Below are positions 1 through 9,100 of a stretch of DNA of 54,673 bases, piece after piece. Below the pieces are notes generated by a model. It ran no database searches, was not told the DNA's origin, and saw nothing but the letters and a program-made list of their open reading frames with translations. Made by a program: the position numbers and the translations under genes. The stretch covers positions 1 through 54,673 of the forward strand of contig JANYDF010000145.1 of the NCBI GenBank assembly GCA_025359905.1, given 5' to 3'. Position 1 is the stretch's first letter. Each line of letters starts with the position of its first letter. The stretch comes from Rhodospirillales bacterium. Its GTDB lineage: Bacteria > Pseudomonadota > Alphaproteobacteria > Acetobacterales > Acetobacteraceae.

Positions 1-580
1 CCTCGGACAAAGCCGCCTGGTGCTCGGTAAAATACTCCACCAGCGCGGCGCGGTAGGCGTCGCGCGATGGCTTATCACCGAGGGTATTCACTTCCAGCAC
101 CGTGCCGTCCTGCACGCCGAGGGCGCACAGAATGTCCCAGCCACAGGCAATGACTTCCGCATCCGCCAGCGGCTCCGCCGGGCCGATCAGTTCCAGCCCG
201 ATTTGATGGAACTGCCGATAGCGCCCCTTCTGCGGCCGCTCATAGCGAAACATCGGCCCGGCATAGAACACTTTCTGCGGCAACGACTGGGTCAGGCCGT
301 TGGACACCAGCGCGCGGCAGATGCCCGCTGTGTTCTCCGGCCGCAGCGTGACGGAATCGCCGCCCCGGTCGGTGAAGGTGTACATCTCCTTGGTCACCAC
401 GTCCGAGGTTTCGCCCAGCGTGCGGGCAAACACGCGGGTATCCTCGAAGATCGGCGTGGTCCACTCGTCGAACCCGTACATACCGGCCAGACGGCGCGCG
501 CTCTCGATCACATGGGAAATACGGCGCTGATCCTCGCCGATGAGGTCGCGGGTGCCGCGAACGGGTTGCAGGTCGGTCAA
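1..580 (-). CDS. hisS: Histidyl-tRNA synthetase, N-terminal part (cut by window edge)
   Basis: Class II aminoacyl-tRNA synthetase that charges tRNA-His. About 193 N-terminal residues are visible, and the frame stays open to base 1, so the C-terminus lies outside. The N-terminus reads [17 protein letters not shown], and the motif 2 region contains [19 protein letters not shown], both diagnostic for HisRS. The start chosen is TTG at 580, because an AAGGAG ribosome binding site sits nine bases upstream at 590-595. An ATG at 627 is out of frame. It is first in a run of minus-strand housekeeping genes and is separated from the next gene by about 130 bp. Confidence 0.95.
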   Translation of the reverse strand, partial: MTDLQPVRGTRDLIGEDQRRISHVIESARRLAGMYGFDEWTTPIFEDTRVFARTLGETSDVVTKEMYTFTDRGGDSVTLRPENTAGICRALVSNGLTQSLPQKVFYAGPMFRYERPQKGRYRQFHQIGLELIGPAEPLADAEVIACGWDILCALGVQDGTVLEVNTLGDKPSRDAYRAALVEYFTEHQAALSE

Positions 581-713
581 AATCGCAAACTCCTTGCCCC
601 AGCGCGCAGGGGGACGGGGAATACCATGCAAACTCCGCGGCACAATACGGCGGCCCTTGCAGCTGAGGCCATCCTTCCCTGTGCGATATCGATCCTTCCT
701 GGCATCCCGGCGA

Positions 714-1034
714 CTATCGAGGTTCCTTGCGCGCATACACGAGGACGCATTCCTCCTTCGGACGGTGCAAAGCGATCCGGTCCGGCGCATCAAGACGGAT
801 ACAATCCTCATTGACCTGAAAATCAGCAAAGTCGGCGGCAACATAGGCGCCAGCTTCCGCCATATCCGCCACGTTTTCTTCTGAGATTGGGCCGTCGAAA
901 TAGGCATAAAGACATATATCGGTGTCCGTCCAGCCAACCGCAACGGACCTCAGATTCGGAGTTACCAAACCCCAGAGTGCCCGGGATACCGAACAGATCA
1001 CATAGGATTGGGACGTTAAGGTTTCGGCCGGCAC
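714..1034 (-). CDS. Conserved small hypothetical protein
   Basis: 106 residues from a GTG start, preceded by GGAG. I do not recognise a named family with certainty. The protein is acidic and soluble, with no signal peptide or membrane segment. It has a [21 protein letters not shown] core followed by a likely helix and a second beta segment ([13 protein letters not shown]). This beta-helix-beta composition recalls small immunity-type or accessory proteins, but that is only an impression. It lies downstream of a toxin-antitoxin pair on the same strand, and short coupled ORFs fill the 258 bp between them. The reading frame looks genuinely coding because the overlapping frames give low-complexity Arg/Gly-rich translations. 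Confidence 0.7.
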   Translation of the reverse strand: MPAETLTSQSYVICSVSRALWGLVTPNLRSVAVGWTDTDICLYAYFDGPISEENVADMAEAGAYVAADFADFQVNEDCIRLDAPDRIALHRPKEECVLVYARKEPR

Positions 1035-1291
1035 TGCGATCTCCGTCTGTTTGCCGAACGCTCGTAGCCTTCAACAATAGCTGGCAAATGGCCCGCTTGA
1101 CCGCCGAACCCGGAAGCCAATCAGACCAATCCATCACCCTGCTTCGGTAGCGTCCCGCTCGGCCGGAACGAGCAAATCTTCCTCGATGTCCGCGTGCACC
1201 CTCAGGACCGCAACAAGGTCACCGGCAATCGTCACCAGCCAGCCAATTTTTCAATCCCATCCCGATCGGGTCTGACGCTTGGCAACGCCCT

Positions 1292-1663
1292 TCATGATGC
1301 CGCTTCGCCGTCGCCGTTCCATGGGATTAGGTCATCAAGATCGATGCGCAAGGCGAGAGCCAATTTTCCCATTTGCCGCAAGCCGGCTTCAGCCGAGCCA
1401 CTCTCAATCCCGGCCAGGACCGATTCAGGCAAACCGGCAGCCGCCGCAACCTCCGAAAGTGTCAGCTTCCGAAGTTCACGCCAGACCAAGGCGGGCGCTT
1501 CGCCTGCCATGCACCGATCGACCACCCAGCCCGGGATACGTTCTTCGTTCGCAGTCTCGATGTTGGCCAGCCGTGCCGCCATGACATCGTTCAGATACTC
1601 GAGGTCCTCGACCTCCTGCGCCAGCCGCTGCGGGTCGTTTGCCGTGGATTGCTGCCCGCTCAT
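1292..1663 (-). CDS. XRE-type helix-turn-helix antitoxin
   Basis: 123 residues starting at the ATG at 1663, which overlaps the toxin stop codon in an ATGA arrangement. The N-terminal half is an acidic helical stretch (LAQEVEDLEYLNDVMAARLA) that could wrap the toxin. The C-terminal half is an HTH: LTLSEVAAAAGLPESVLAGIE followed by a recognition-type helix and LALRIDLDDLIPW. This is the layout of HigA-like or RelB-like antitoxins encoded after a RelE/ParE toxin. The expected role is to neutralise the upstream toxin and autoregulate the pair. A longer frame upstream to 1738 exists, but it overlaps the toxin gene and has no ribosome site. Confidence 0.8.
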   Translation of the reverse strand: MSGQQSTANDPQRLAQEVEDLEYLNDVMAARLANIETANEERIPGWVVDRCMAGEAPALVWRELRKLTLSEVAAAAGLPESVLAGIESGSAEAGLRQMGKLALALRIDLDDLIPWNGDGEAAS

Positions 1664-1917
1664 CGATACACCTCTCGCCTGTGGCCAATTCTCGACACAT
1701 CGAGCTGTCCGGCAGTCACATGGAATACCACACGCCAATCGCCAAACCGCAATCGGAAGTCCGGGGTTCCGACAAGATGGATCACGTCGTGGCTCGGAGC
1801 GGACGGCGCCTCCGCATAGGCCTTCAACCGCGAGACAACGCGCTGGCGGTCGATTGGTGGCAAACCCCGCAAGTCTTTGATCGCACGCCGGCTATAAATT
1901 ATTTCCAAAGCGGCCAT
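1660..1917 (-). CDS. RelE/ParE superfamily toxin
   Basis: 85 residues, the usual size for the RelE/ParE fold. The protein begins [20 protein letters not shown] and ends with the typical core VGTPDFRLRFGDWRVVFHV, then the C-terminal IGHRREVYR. RelE members cleave mRNA in the ribosomal A site and ParE members poison gyrase; the sequence alone does not decide between them, although the HRREVYR tail is common in RelE-like toxins. The ATG at 1917 overlaps the ispG stop codon, and the stop overlaps the antitoxin start, so ispG, toxin and antitoxin look translationally coupled. Confidence 0.88.
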   Translation of the reverse strand: MAALEIIYSRRAIKDLRGLPPIDRQRVVSRLKAYAEAPSAPSHDVIHLVGTPDFRLRFGDWRVVFHVTAGQLDVSRIGHRREVYR

Positions 1918-3044
1918 CACTCCGCCGCCAGCCTCGCCGCCTTCTGCTCCGCCTGGATTGCCGCCACCTTGCGTTCCACCAGTTCGACGATGTGCTCCAC
2001 CATGCCTTCGGCGCCCATCGTGTGGTCGGTCTTGCCTGCCGCATACACCATATGTTTGCCGGCCCCGCCGCCGGTGACGCCCAGATCGGTCATCAGCGCC
2101 TCGCCCGGCCCGTTCACCACGCAGCCGATGATCGACAGCGTCACCGGCGTTTCGATATGCGCGAGGCGTTCTTCCAGCGTTTGCACCGTCTGGATCACGT
2201 TGAAGCCCTGCCGCGCGCAGGACGGGCAGGAAATGATCTTCACGCCGCGATGGCGGATGCCGAGCGATTTCAGCAGGTCCCAGCCGACCAGCACTTCTTC
2301 TTCCGGCTCCGCCGACAGCGACACGCGCACCGTGTCGCCGATCCCGGCCCACAGCAGATTGCCCAGCCCGATCGAGCTTTTCACCGTGCCGGCGCGTTTG
2401 CTACCCGCCTCGGTGATGCCGATATGCAGCGGATGGTCGCAAACCTCGGCCAGTTGCGTATAGGCGGCCACCGCCATGAACACGTCGGACGCCTTCACGC
2501 TGATCTTGAACGCGTGAAAATCGTGATCTTGCAGGATCTTGGCGTGTTCGAGCGCGCTTTCCACCAGCGCCTCGGGGTTCGGCTCGCCGTATTTCTCCAG
2601 CAGATGCTTTTCCAGCGACCCGGCGTTCACCCCGATGCGCATGGAAACGCCGTGGTCGCGCGCCGCCTTCACCACCTCGCGCACCCGCTCCGAACTGCCG
2701 ATATTGCCGGGATTGATCCGCAGGCAGGCAGCACCGCTCTCGGCAGCCTCAATGGCGCGCTTGTAGTGAAAATGGATGTCGGCCACCACCGGCACATCGA
2801 CTTGCCGCACGATGTGCTTCAGCGCCAGGGCGCTTTCCTGGTCCGGGCACGACACCCGCACGATGTCCACCCCGGCCCGCTCGGCGCGCTTGATCTGTGC
2901 CACGGTGGCATCGACGTCGGTGGTCAGCGTGTTGGTCATGGTCTGCACCGTGATCGGCGCATCGCCGCCGACCGGCACCCGGCCAACCATGATCTGCCGC
3001 GACTTGCGGCGCTCGATATGCTGATACGGGCGGTAGCTGCTCAT
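1917..3044 (-). CDS. ispG: 4-hydroxy-3-methylbut-2-enyl diphosphate synthase (flavodoxin)
   Basis: IspG carries out the penultimate step of the MEP isoprenoid pathway, converting MEcPP to HMBPP with a 4Fe-4S cluster. The 375-residue length fits the short bacterial form. The TIM-barrel portion includes [19 protein letters not shown] and [10 protein letters not shown]. The cluster ligands are visible as SCPSCARQ (Cys273, Cys276) and GCVVNGPGE (Cys308), with Glu315 as the likely fourth ligand. It is followed directly by the toxin-antitoxin pair and preceded by rodZ on the same strand. Confidence 0.97.
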   Translation of the reverse strand: MSSYRPYQHIERRKSRQIMVGRVPVGGDAPITVQTMTNTLTTDVDATVAQIKRAERAGVDIVRVSCPDQESALALKHIVRQVDVPVVADIHFHYKRAIEAAESGAACLRINPGNIGSSERVREVVKAARDHGVSMRIGVNAGSLEKHLLEKYGEPNPEALVESALEHAKILQDHDFHAFKISVKASDVFMAVAAYTQLAEVCDHPLHIGITEAGSKRAGTVKSSIGLGNLLWAGIGDTVRVSLSAEPEEEVLVGWDLLKSLGIRHRGVKIISCPSCARQGFNVIQTVQTLEERLAHIETPVTLSIIGCVVNGPGEALMTDLGVTGGGAGKHMVYAAGKTDHTMGAEGMVEHIVELVERKVAAIQAEQKAARLAAE

Positions 3045-3150
3045 CGGACTGGCTCCGGTCTGCTTGCCTGGGCGCGGTGGCGGCCGCCATCAGCGATGGC
3101 CGATATCCGCCAGCGAATACCGCAACACTTGGGCACGGCTAGCAAGGCGG

Positions 3151-4236
3151 CTAGGATTTCTTGGCGGGCACCGCAACCGGCTTGGTGTCCTTGGCCACTT
3201 CCACATCCAGCGGAATATCGCGGCGCACCGCGCCGTCGGCGCCAAGCGGGCCGGACGAAACGCCGTCCATCAGAATTTCGGTCCCGGCGGCGTTGCCCGT
3301 GGTCAGCAGCAGCGACGGTTTGGCCGGCACTACCCAGGTTTCACCGGCGCGCAGCACCCGATTGAAAATGACCTGCCCGCCCTTTTCGCGCACTTGCATC
3401 CATGCGTCCGACTTGGCGCGCAGCACGATATGCCCCAGCACTGCTTCCGGTTTGACGGTAGCACTCGCAGGCGTGGCATTGGCAGGCGTGGCAGAGGCAG
3501 AGGCAGTGCCAGGCGGAACGGAGGCCGGGGCGGCCGTTGCGACGGCGACCGGCGGCACTGCCGTGGTTCCCGGCGCAGGCGGGCCAAACAGCGGCGCACT
3601 CGCGGCCGGCGCCGCAACGGGCGCGGGCGGCAGCGCCGCTGGCGCCACGGCAGCGGCGGCTGAAGATGGCAAGACGACTGGCATCGCCGGTTCCGGCCCT
3701 TCGGCGACCTTCACCTGCGCAGGTGGCTGGGTCTTCGGCACGGCGGCAGGCGGTGCAGGTTTTTCGGCCAGCGGCGCCAGCCGCTCCGGCACAGTTTGCA
3801 CCACTGGCGTCGCAGTGCGGCTGTTGCCGGACATACGATACCATCCGGCATATGCCGCCACGGCAATCAGCGCGCCAACCAGCACGATGGCGCCGGCCGG
3901 AATGCCACGCTCCGGCACTGGGGCGGGGAATTTCAACTCGGTCTTGCGGTTGGCCTCGGCAGCCTCAGCCCGGAAACGGCGCGCAATCTCGTCGGGGTCG
4001 AGCCCCAGCGCCTGGGCGTAGGTGCGAATAAAGCCGACAGCGTAAGCATTTCCCGGCAGATCGGCGGTCCGGCCCTCTTCGATTGCTTCGAGGAACGGCA
4101 GCCGGATACGCAAATTCGCGGCAATATCCGCCAGGGTCCAGCCCAAGCGTTCACGCGCGGCGCGCAGATCAGCGCCGACCCGCGCTGCCGATGGAACCGA
4201 TCCGGTCCGAAATTCGTCGTCGTAGGACGACATCAT
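3151..4236 (-). CDS. rodZ: RodZ-like cytoskeletal HTH membrane protein
   Basis: 361 residues from the first of two adjacent ATG codons (4236 or 4233). An N-terminal helix-turn-helix region (about 17-85; LGWTLADIAANLRIRLPFLE) is followed by a single membrane segment (about 111-132). A long Pro/Ala-rich periplasmic linker leads to a C-terminal DUF4115 domain (LGHIVLRAKSDAWMQV through LLLTTGNAAGTEI). This is the RodZ architecture; RodZ links MreB to the cell wall elongation machinery. The first ATG overlaps the stop codon of a small upstream ORF. A 106-bp gap separates it from ispG. Confidence 0.88.
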   Translation of the reverse strand: MMSSYDDEFRTGSVPSAARVGADLRAARERLGWTLADIAANLRIRLPFLEAIEEGRTADLPGNAYAVGFIRTYAQALGLDPDEIARRFRAEAAEANRKTELKFPAPVPERGIPAGAIVLVGALIAVAAYAGWYRMSGNSRTATPVVQTVPERLAPLAEKPAPPAAVPKTQPPAQVKVAEGPEPAMPVVLPSSAAAAVAPAALPPAPVAAPAASAPLFGPPAPGTTAVPPVAVATAAPASVPPGTASASATPANATPASATVKPEAVLGHIVLRAKSDAWMQVREKGGQVIFNRVLRAGETWVVPAKPSLLLTTGNAAGTEILMDGVSSGPLGADGAVRRDIPLDVEVAKDTKPVAVPAKKS

Positions 4237-4421
4237 AGCGCGGCCTTCTGCCAGGTTGGACTTCCGATCCTGCAGCACTGCGGCATCGATCCCGGGGGCA
4301 AGTGGTTACAAACGGAACACTTGCTCAACCGCGAGCAATCGTCCGGAATTGTCAGGCCCTTGTAGACCGCTGCGCCGCCGTTGCCAACGGGCGAGGCTCG
4401 CGCCTGTCGAAAGCGTGGCAT
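4233..4421 (-). CDS. Small Cys-rich ORF upstream of rodZ
   Basis: 62 residues with an ATG at 4421 preceded by a strong GGAGG ribosome binding site five bases away. The stop overlaps the rodZ start (ATGATG). The C-terminal half is unusually rich in cysteine (DDCSRLSKCSVCNHLPPG, then MPQCCRIG), which could bind a metal. No family is recognised. Support comes from the ribosome site, the overlap and the lack of any other gene between ptsP and rodZ; a non-coding leader of rodZ remains possible. Confidence 0.4.
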   Translation of the reverse strand: MPRFRQARASPVGNGGAAVYKGLTIPDDCSRLSKCSVCNHLPPGSMPQCCRIGSPTWQKAAL

Positions 4422-4457
4422 GACACCTCCAAGACAAAACATTGTCAGGGTTTCGGG

Positions 4458-6674
4458 CTACACCGGCAACCCATGCTCCCGCGCCCAGCCGGCAATTGGC
4501 TCCCGCAAGCTGGCAGCCCCTGCTCCGGTGCGGCGGATCGAGGTCAGCACGGCGCGGAACGCCGGCAAATCGACGCTGGCCAGAACCTCCTTGACGGCAG
4601 GCAGACCGGATGCCGGCATCGACAGGGTGGTGATCCCGAGCGCGGCCAGCGTCATCGCCTCCAGCGGCCGGCCAGCCACTTCGCCGCAAACTGACAGCGG
4701 CACGCCGGCAGAAGCTGCGGCGGAGTGCAGCTGCGCCAGCACGTTCAGCATCGCGGGCGACAATATATCGTACCGCCCGGCGAGCGATGGGGTGCCACGG
4801 TCAGCGGCGAACAGAAACTGCATCAGGTCGTTGGTGCCGACCGACACGAAATCCACCTCCCGCAGCAATTCCGGCAACTGCCAAAGCAATGCGGGAATTT
4901 CAAGCATGGTGCCGACGCTGAGCCGTTCCGGGGCCGGGCGCACGCGGGCCCATTCGGCGCGCAGCAGGGCGCGCGCTTGGCGGAATTCATCGACCGTGGC
5001 GACCATCGGGAACATCACGCTCAGCGGGCGGCCCCCCGCCGCCAGCAACAAGGCCCGTAACTGGCGGCGCAGCACCGCTGGGCGATCCAGGCCGATGCGC
5101 AAGCTGCGCCAGCCCATCGCTGGGTTTTCCTCGTCACTCGCCGGACTGCCCGGCAACAACTTGTCGCCACCCAGATCGAGCGTGCGGAAGATCACCGGCC
5201 GCCCGGCCGCCGCATCCAGCACGCGCGCATATACAGCCGCCTGTTCGGCCACGTCCGGAATAGCGCCACGCGCCAGCATGGCAATTTCGGTGCGGAACAA
5301 GCCAATGCCAGCAGCGCCGGTGGCGTCGAGCTGCGCCAGTTCCAGCGCCAAGCCGGCGTTCAGCATCAATTGCACCGGCGTGCCGTCAGCGGTCTCGGTC
5401 GGACGGTCGCGCAGCGCCGCCCAGCGCGCCAGCCGCACCCCGCGCGCTTGCATTTCGCGGTCGTAGGCCTGCTTCACTTCCAGTTCGGGCCGCAGCACCA
5501 ACAGCCCGTCATCGGCATCGAGCAGCGCCTCGTCGCCGTCCTCGGAGATTTCCAGCACTCCGCGCACGCCACCCAGCGCGGGCAGGCCGAGGGCGCGGGC
5601 CAGAATGGCAGCATGGCCGCTGGCGCTGCCTTCCTCCACCACAAACCCCGCAATGCCGCGCGCGTGCCAGTCGAGCAACTCGGCGGGGCCCAACCGCCGC
5701 GCGAGCAAGATCGCGCCCGGCGGCACCGGCGCGTGACCGCTGCCCGGATCGAGCGTGGTCAGCAGCCGCCCGACCATGTCCTCCAGATCGGCCAGCCGCT
5801 CGCGCAGATAGGGATCGACGATCCGGCGCATGCGGTCACGCAATTCGCCCGCCACGCGGTGCACCGCCGCTTCCGCCGACAACCCGCCGCGAATGGCATC
5901 GCTGACGCGCTTGAGCCAGCCCGCATCGGCGGCCACCAGCCGGTAGGCTTCCAGAATTTCGCGCGGCCCATCGCCTTCCGGCAGGCGGCGGCTGATCAGT
6001 TCCTCAAGCCCACGCTGCATCTCCTCGACCGCGCGGCTCAGCCGGGCCTGTTCCTGCACCGGGTCGTCGGCGAGCAGGCGGCGTGGTGGCGCGGCCGCGC
6101 CGTAGCGCAGGATCGGGCCAATCACCATGCCGGACACCAGCGGGTTGCCGGTGAAGCGGCGCGGCACGGTCGCGGCAATGCCTTCTTCGGCCCCGTCGGC
6201 GGTGCCGGCCGCCACCAGCAGCTCGGCCAGCAGCATGGCGACGGTTTCCAGCACCTCGACTTCGTCGCCATCGTAACGGCGTGTGGCGCGGTTCTGCACG
6301 CACAGCACACCCAGCGTGTGCCCGGCGCGGCGCACCGGGACCGCCAGCATCGATGCATATGGGTCCTCGCCGGTTTCGCCACGATACACGAAGGCCGGGT
6401 GATTTTGTGCGTCCGGCAGGTTCAGCATCTGCCCGGTGGCGGCGACCAGGCCGATAATGCCCTGGCCAACCCGCAGTTTGGTCCGCCCCACCGCTTCCGG
6501 GCGCAACCCCTCGGTGGCGGCCAGTTCCAGCAAATCGCCGGGCCGCAGCACGTAGACCGAGCAAACTTCGCTGACCAGTTCGGAGGCGACCAGCCGCACC
6601 AGCTCTGCCATCGGCGCCGCGCCATGCGCCATCAAATGACGCAGGCGGGCCAGCAGGCGGCGGGGCGTGGACAT
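4458..6674 (-). CDS. ptsP: Phosphoenolpyruvate-protein phosphotransferase PtsP (EI-Ntr)
   Basis: First enzyme of the nitrogen-related PTS, passing phosphate from PEP to NPr (PtsO) and then PtsN. At 738 residues it is close to the E. coli protein. Residues about 1-160 form a GAF sensor domain. The phosphohistidine domain follows, with GSASGHAAILARALGLPALGG (active His about 354), and then the PEP-binding barrel, including FRTEIAMLARG, SVGTNDLMQFLFAADRG and the C-terminal SVCGEVAG active Cys region. It lies between rodZ and a nitronate-monooxygenase-like gene on the same strand, 36 bp from the latter. Confidence 0.95.
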   Translation of the reverse strand: MSTPRRLLARLRHLMAHGAAPMAELVRLVASELVSEVCSVYVLRPGDLLELAATEGLRPEAVGRTKLRVGQGIIGLVAATGQMLNLPDAQNHPAFVYRGETGEDPYASMLAVPVRRAGHTLGVLCVQNRATRRYDGDEVEVLETVAMLLAELLVAAGTADGAEEGIAATVPRRFTGNPLVSGMVIGPILRYGAAAPPRRLLADDPVQEQARLSRAVEEMQRGLEELISRRLPEGDGPREILEAYRLVAADAGWLKRVSDAIRGGLSAEAAVHRVAGELRDRMRRIVDPYLRERLADLEDMVGRLLTTLDPGSGHAPVPPGAILLARRLGPAELLDWHARGIAGFVVEEGSASGHAAILARALGLPALGGVRGVLEISEDGDEALLDADDGLLVLRPELEVKQAYDREMQARGVRLARWAALRDRPTETADGTPVQLMLNAGLALELAQLDATGAAGIGLFRTEIAMLARGAIPDVAEQAAVYARVLDAAAGRPVIFRTLDLGGDKLLPGSPASDEENPAMGWRSLRIGLDRPAVLRRQLRALLLAAGGRPLSVMFPMVATVDEFRQARALLRAEWARVRPAPERLSVGTMLEIPALLWQLPELLREVDFVSVGTNDLMQFLFAADRGTPSLAGRYDILSPAMLNVLAQLHSAAASAGVPLSVCGEVAGRPLEAMTLAALGITTLSMPASGLPAVKEVLASVDLPAFRAVLTSIRRTGAGAASLREPIAGWAREHGLPV

Positions 6675-6710
6675 CCTCAGGCCGTTTCCGGTCCGCGCCT
6701 CATGCCGCCG

Positions 6711-7757
6711 CTATCCGCCACGCGCGGCGAGCGCGGCCGTGGCTTGCCCAACCAGTTCCGCGATGATCTCAGCAGCAGGCTGGATGGCGGAAACCATGCC
6801 GACCGACTGCCCAGCCATCACGCTGCCCTGCTCCACATCGCCGTCCACCACGGCACGGCGCAGCGCGCCGGACCAGAAATGCTCAATGGAAAGCTGGGCG
6901 GCTTCCTTGGTCAGTTCGCCCGCATTGAAAGCGCGGATCGTCTCGGCCTGATGTTCGGCGAAGCGGCGCGTACCGGCGTTGGCCAGACCGCGCACCGGGA
7001 TGACCGGGAATTTCTCATCGAGCTGCACGGACGGCACCGCGTCGCGCGCATTGCCGCGCACGAACGCCTGCTTGAAGTTCGGGTGCGCTACGCTCTCGGT
7101 GGCCGCCGCGAAGCGGGTGCCAAGCTGCGCGCCAGACGCGCCCATCTCCAAATAGGCCAAGATCGCCTCGCCGCGCCCCAGGCCACCGGCCACGAACACC
7201 GGCACTTCGCGGATATGCGGCAGGATTTCCTGCGCCAGCACGGTCAGCGACACCGGGCCGATATGCCCGCCCGCCTCGCTTCCCTCAATGACGATGGCGT
7301 CCGCACCCAGCTTCACCAGCCGCTTGGCCAGCACCAGCGCCGGGGCGAAGCAGATCAGCTTGGCGCCTTGCTTGACCGCCTTGACCGCCGAACCCGAAGG
7401 CACGCCGCCGGCCAGCACCACGTGGCCGACCTTGGCCTTCAGGCAAACCTGAATCAGATCGTCCAGCATCGGGTGCATGGTGATCAGGTTCACGCCGAAC
7501 GGCTGGCCGGTCATCGCCTGCGTGGCGGCGATTTCGGCCTCCAGCATGTGCGGCTGCATCGCCCCGCAGGCGATCACGCCAAAGCCGCCCGCGTTGGAGA
7601 TGGCGGACACCAGGTGCCGCTCGCTCACCCAACTCATCGCACCGCCCATAATGGCGGTGCGGGTGCCGAGGAACGCGGTGCCGCGCGACCATAGCCGATT
7701 CAGTTCCGCCGTGGCTGCCAGCAGCCGCGCGTCGGGCGAGATCATATCAGGCGGCAT
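6711..7757 (-). CDS. Nitronate monooxygenase / 2-nitropropane dioxygenase family FMN enzyme
   Basis: 348-residue TIM-barrel flavoprotein that probably oxidises nitronates such as propionate-3-nitronate. Family signatures seen: PIMGGAMSWVSERHLVSAIS-type start (here IMGGAMSWVS), NAGGFGVIACG, VNLITMHP, GSEAGGHIG (FMN phosphate region) and VFVAGGLGRGEAILAYLEMGA. Similar folds occur in enoyl-ACP reductase FabK, so the substrate is not certain. The annotated start overlaps the end of lysC by 11 bases; the second Met at 7745 would just clear it. Co-transcription with lysC is likely. Confidence 0.85.
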   Translation of the reverse strand: MPPDMISPDARLLAATAELNRLWSRGTAFLGTRTAIMGGAMSWVSERHLVSAISNAGGFGVIACGAMQPHMLEAEIAATQAMTGQPFGVNLITMHPMLDDLIQVCLKAKVGHVVLAGGVPSGSAVKAVKQGAKLICFAPALVLAKRLVKLGADAIVIEGSEAGGHIGPVSLTVLAQEILPHIREVPVFVAGGLGRGEAILAYLEMGASGAQLGTRFAAATESVAHPNFKQAFVRGNARDAVPSVQLDEKFPVIPVRGLANAGTRRFAEHQAETIRAFNAGELTKEAAQLSIEHFWSGALRRAVVDGDVEQGSVMAGQSVGMVSAIQPAAEIIAELVGQATAALAARGG

Positions 7758-8985
7758 CGAGACCGTACGCGGTGTGCAGGGCGCGAACCGCCAGTTCGGT
7801 GTATTCGGCGCCGATCAGCACGCTGACCTTGATTTCGCTGGTCGATATCACCTGAATGTTGATGCCTTTGTCCGCCAGCGTGCGGAACATCGTGCTGGCC
7901 ACGCCGGAATGGCTGCGCATCCCGACACCGACCACGCTGATCTTGGCCACATCCGGATCGGCCAGAATTTCGGAAAAGCCGATCGCCGCCCGGTTATCGT
8001 CCAGCGTCTTGCGCGCGCGCGGCAGATCGGTGCGGCCCAGCGTGAAGGTCATGTCCGTGGTGCCGTCAGCAGAAATATTCTGCACGATCATGTCCACGTT
8101 CACCCCAGCGCCAGCCAGCGGGCCGAAGATCGCCGCCGCGATGCCGGGCCGGTCCGGCACCCGCCGTACCGTCACTTTCGCCTCGTCGCGCGAATACGCA
8201 ATGCCGGCAACCAATTCCTTTTCCACGATCTCGTCCTCGTCCACCACCAATGAGCCGGGCAGGTCGCCACCGAGTGCCGTGTTGTCCGCGAAGCTGGACA
8301 GCACCTGCATCCGCACCCGTTCCTTCATCGCCAATTCGACGCTGCGCGTTTGCAGCACCTTCGCGCCGACGGAGGCGAGTTCCAGCATTTCCTCGTACGT
8401 GATCTTAGCGAGCTTGCGGGCCTTCGCAACGATGCGCGGGTCCGTGGTGTAGATGCCGTCCACGTCGGTATAAATATCGCAGCGCTCCGCCTTCAGCGCC
8501 GCCGCGAGCGCCACCGCCGAGGTGTCCGAGCCGCCGCGGCCGAGCGTGGTGACGCGGTTGTCCGGGCCGACGCCCTGGAAACCCGCCAGCACCGCGACTT
8601 GGCCATTGGCCATGCGGCGGATCAGTTCGTCACCGTTGATGCTGTCGATGCGCGCCTTGCCGTGTGCGCCGTCGGTCTTCAGCGGAATTTGCCAGCCATG
8701 CCAGGACCGCGCCTCGACGCCGATCTCCTGCAAGGCAATCGCCATCAGGCCAGAGGTCACCTGTTCGCCGGTCGCCACCACGGCGTCGTATTCGCGCGCG
8801 TCGTGCAGCGGCGAGAGCTGCTGGCACCACGCGACCAATTGGTTGGTGACCCCGGACATCGCCGAGACGACCACCGCCACCTCGTGCCCCGCCTCCACCT
8901 CGCGTTTGACACGGGCGGCGACGTTGCGGATACGGTCGAGATCGGCGACCGAAGTGCCGCCGAACTTCATGACGATGCGAGCCAT
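7747..8985 (-). CDS. lysC: Aspartate kinase
   Basis: Phosphorylates aspartate, the first step towards lysine, threonine, methionine and diaminopimelate. 412 residues from the ATG at 8985, where the conserved start MARIVMKFGGTSVADLDRIR begins. The longer open frame upstream to 9261 runs over the divergent ubiG gene and is not used. The kinase domain contains GRGGSDTSAVALAAAL, and two C-terminal ACT domains follow, including VPDRPGIAAAIFGPLAGAGV and GMRSHSGVASTMFRTLADKG, which suggests feedback control by lysine and/or threonine. It is divergent from ubiG across about 115 bp. Confidence 0.96.
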   Translation of the reverse strand: MARIVMKFGGTSVADLDRIRNVAARVKREVEAGHEVAVVVSAMSGVTNQLVAWCQQLSPLHDAREYDAVVATGEQVTSGLMAIALQEIGVEARSWHGWQIPLKTDGAHGKARIDSINGDELIRRMANGQVAVLAGFQGVGPDNRVTTLGRGGSDTSAVALAAALKAERCDIYTDVDGIYTTDPRIVAKARKLAKITYEEMLELASVGAKVLQTRSVELAMKERVRMQVLSSFADNTALGGDLPGSLVVDEDEIVEKELVAGIAYSRDEAKVTVRRVPDRPGIAAAIFGPLAGAGVNVDMIVQNISADGTTDMTFTLGRTDLPRARKTLDDNRAAIGFSEILADPDVAKISVVGVGMRSHSGVASTMFRTLADKGINIQVISTSEIKVSVLIGAEYTELAVRALHTAYGLDAA

Positions 8986-9100
8986 CGGGTTGTTCCGGAT
9001 TGAACCATGGCGGCGCAAACGCGATGCTGCCGCAGGCTTTCGTGTGGTTGCGGGTTGCGCGGGGGCGGCACACATACTGGCGTCCGGAGGTCGCCGCAAC

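Noticed and set aside
20-814. Long plus-strand frame of 264 codons at the left end
   Set aside because: It is the exact antisense of the hisS frame and has the Arg/His-rich composition of a shadow; hisS motifs are on the minus strand.
1134-1235. 33-codon ORF starting GTG and ending TGATG
   Set aside because: Too short and without ribosome site or recognised family to list as a gene; reported only as a finding.
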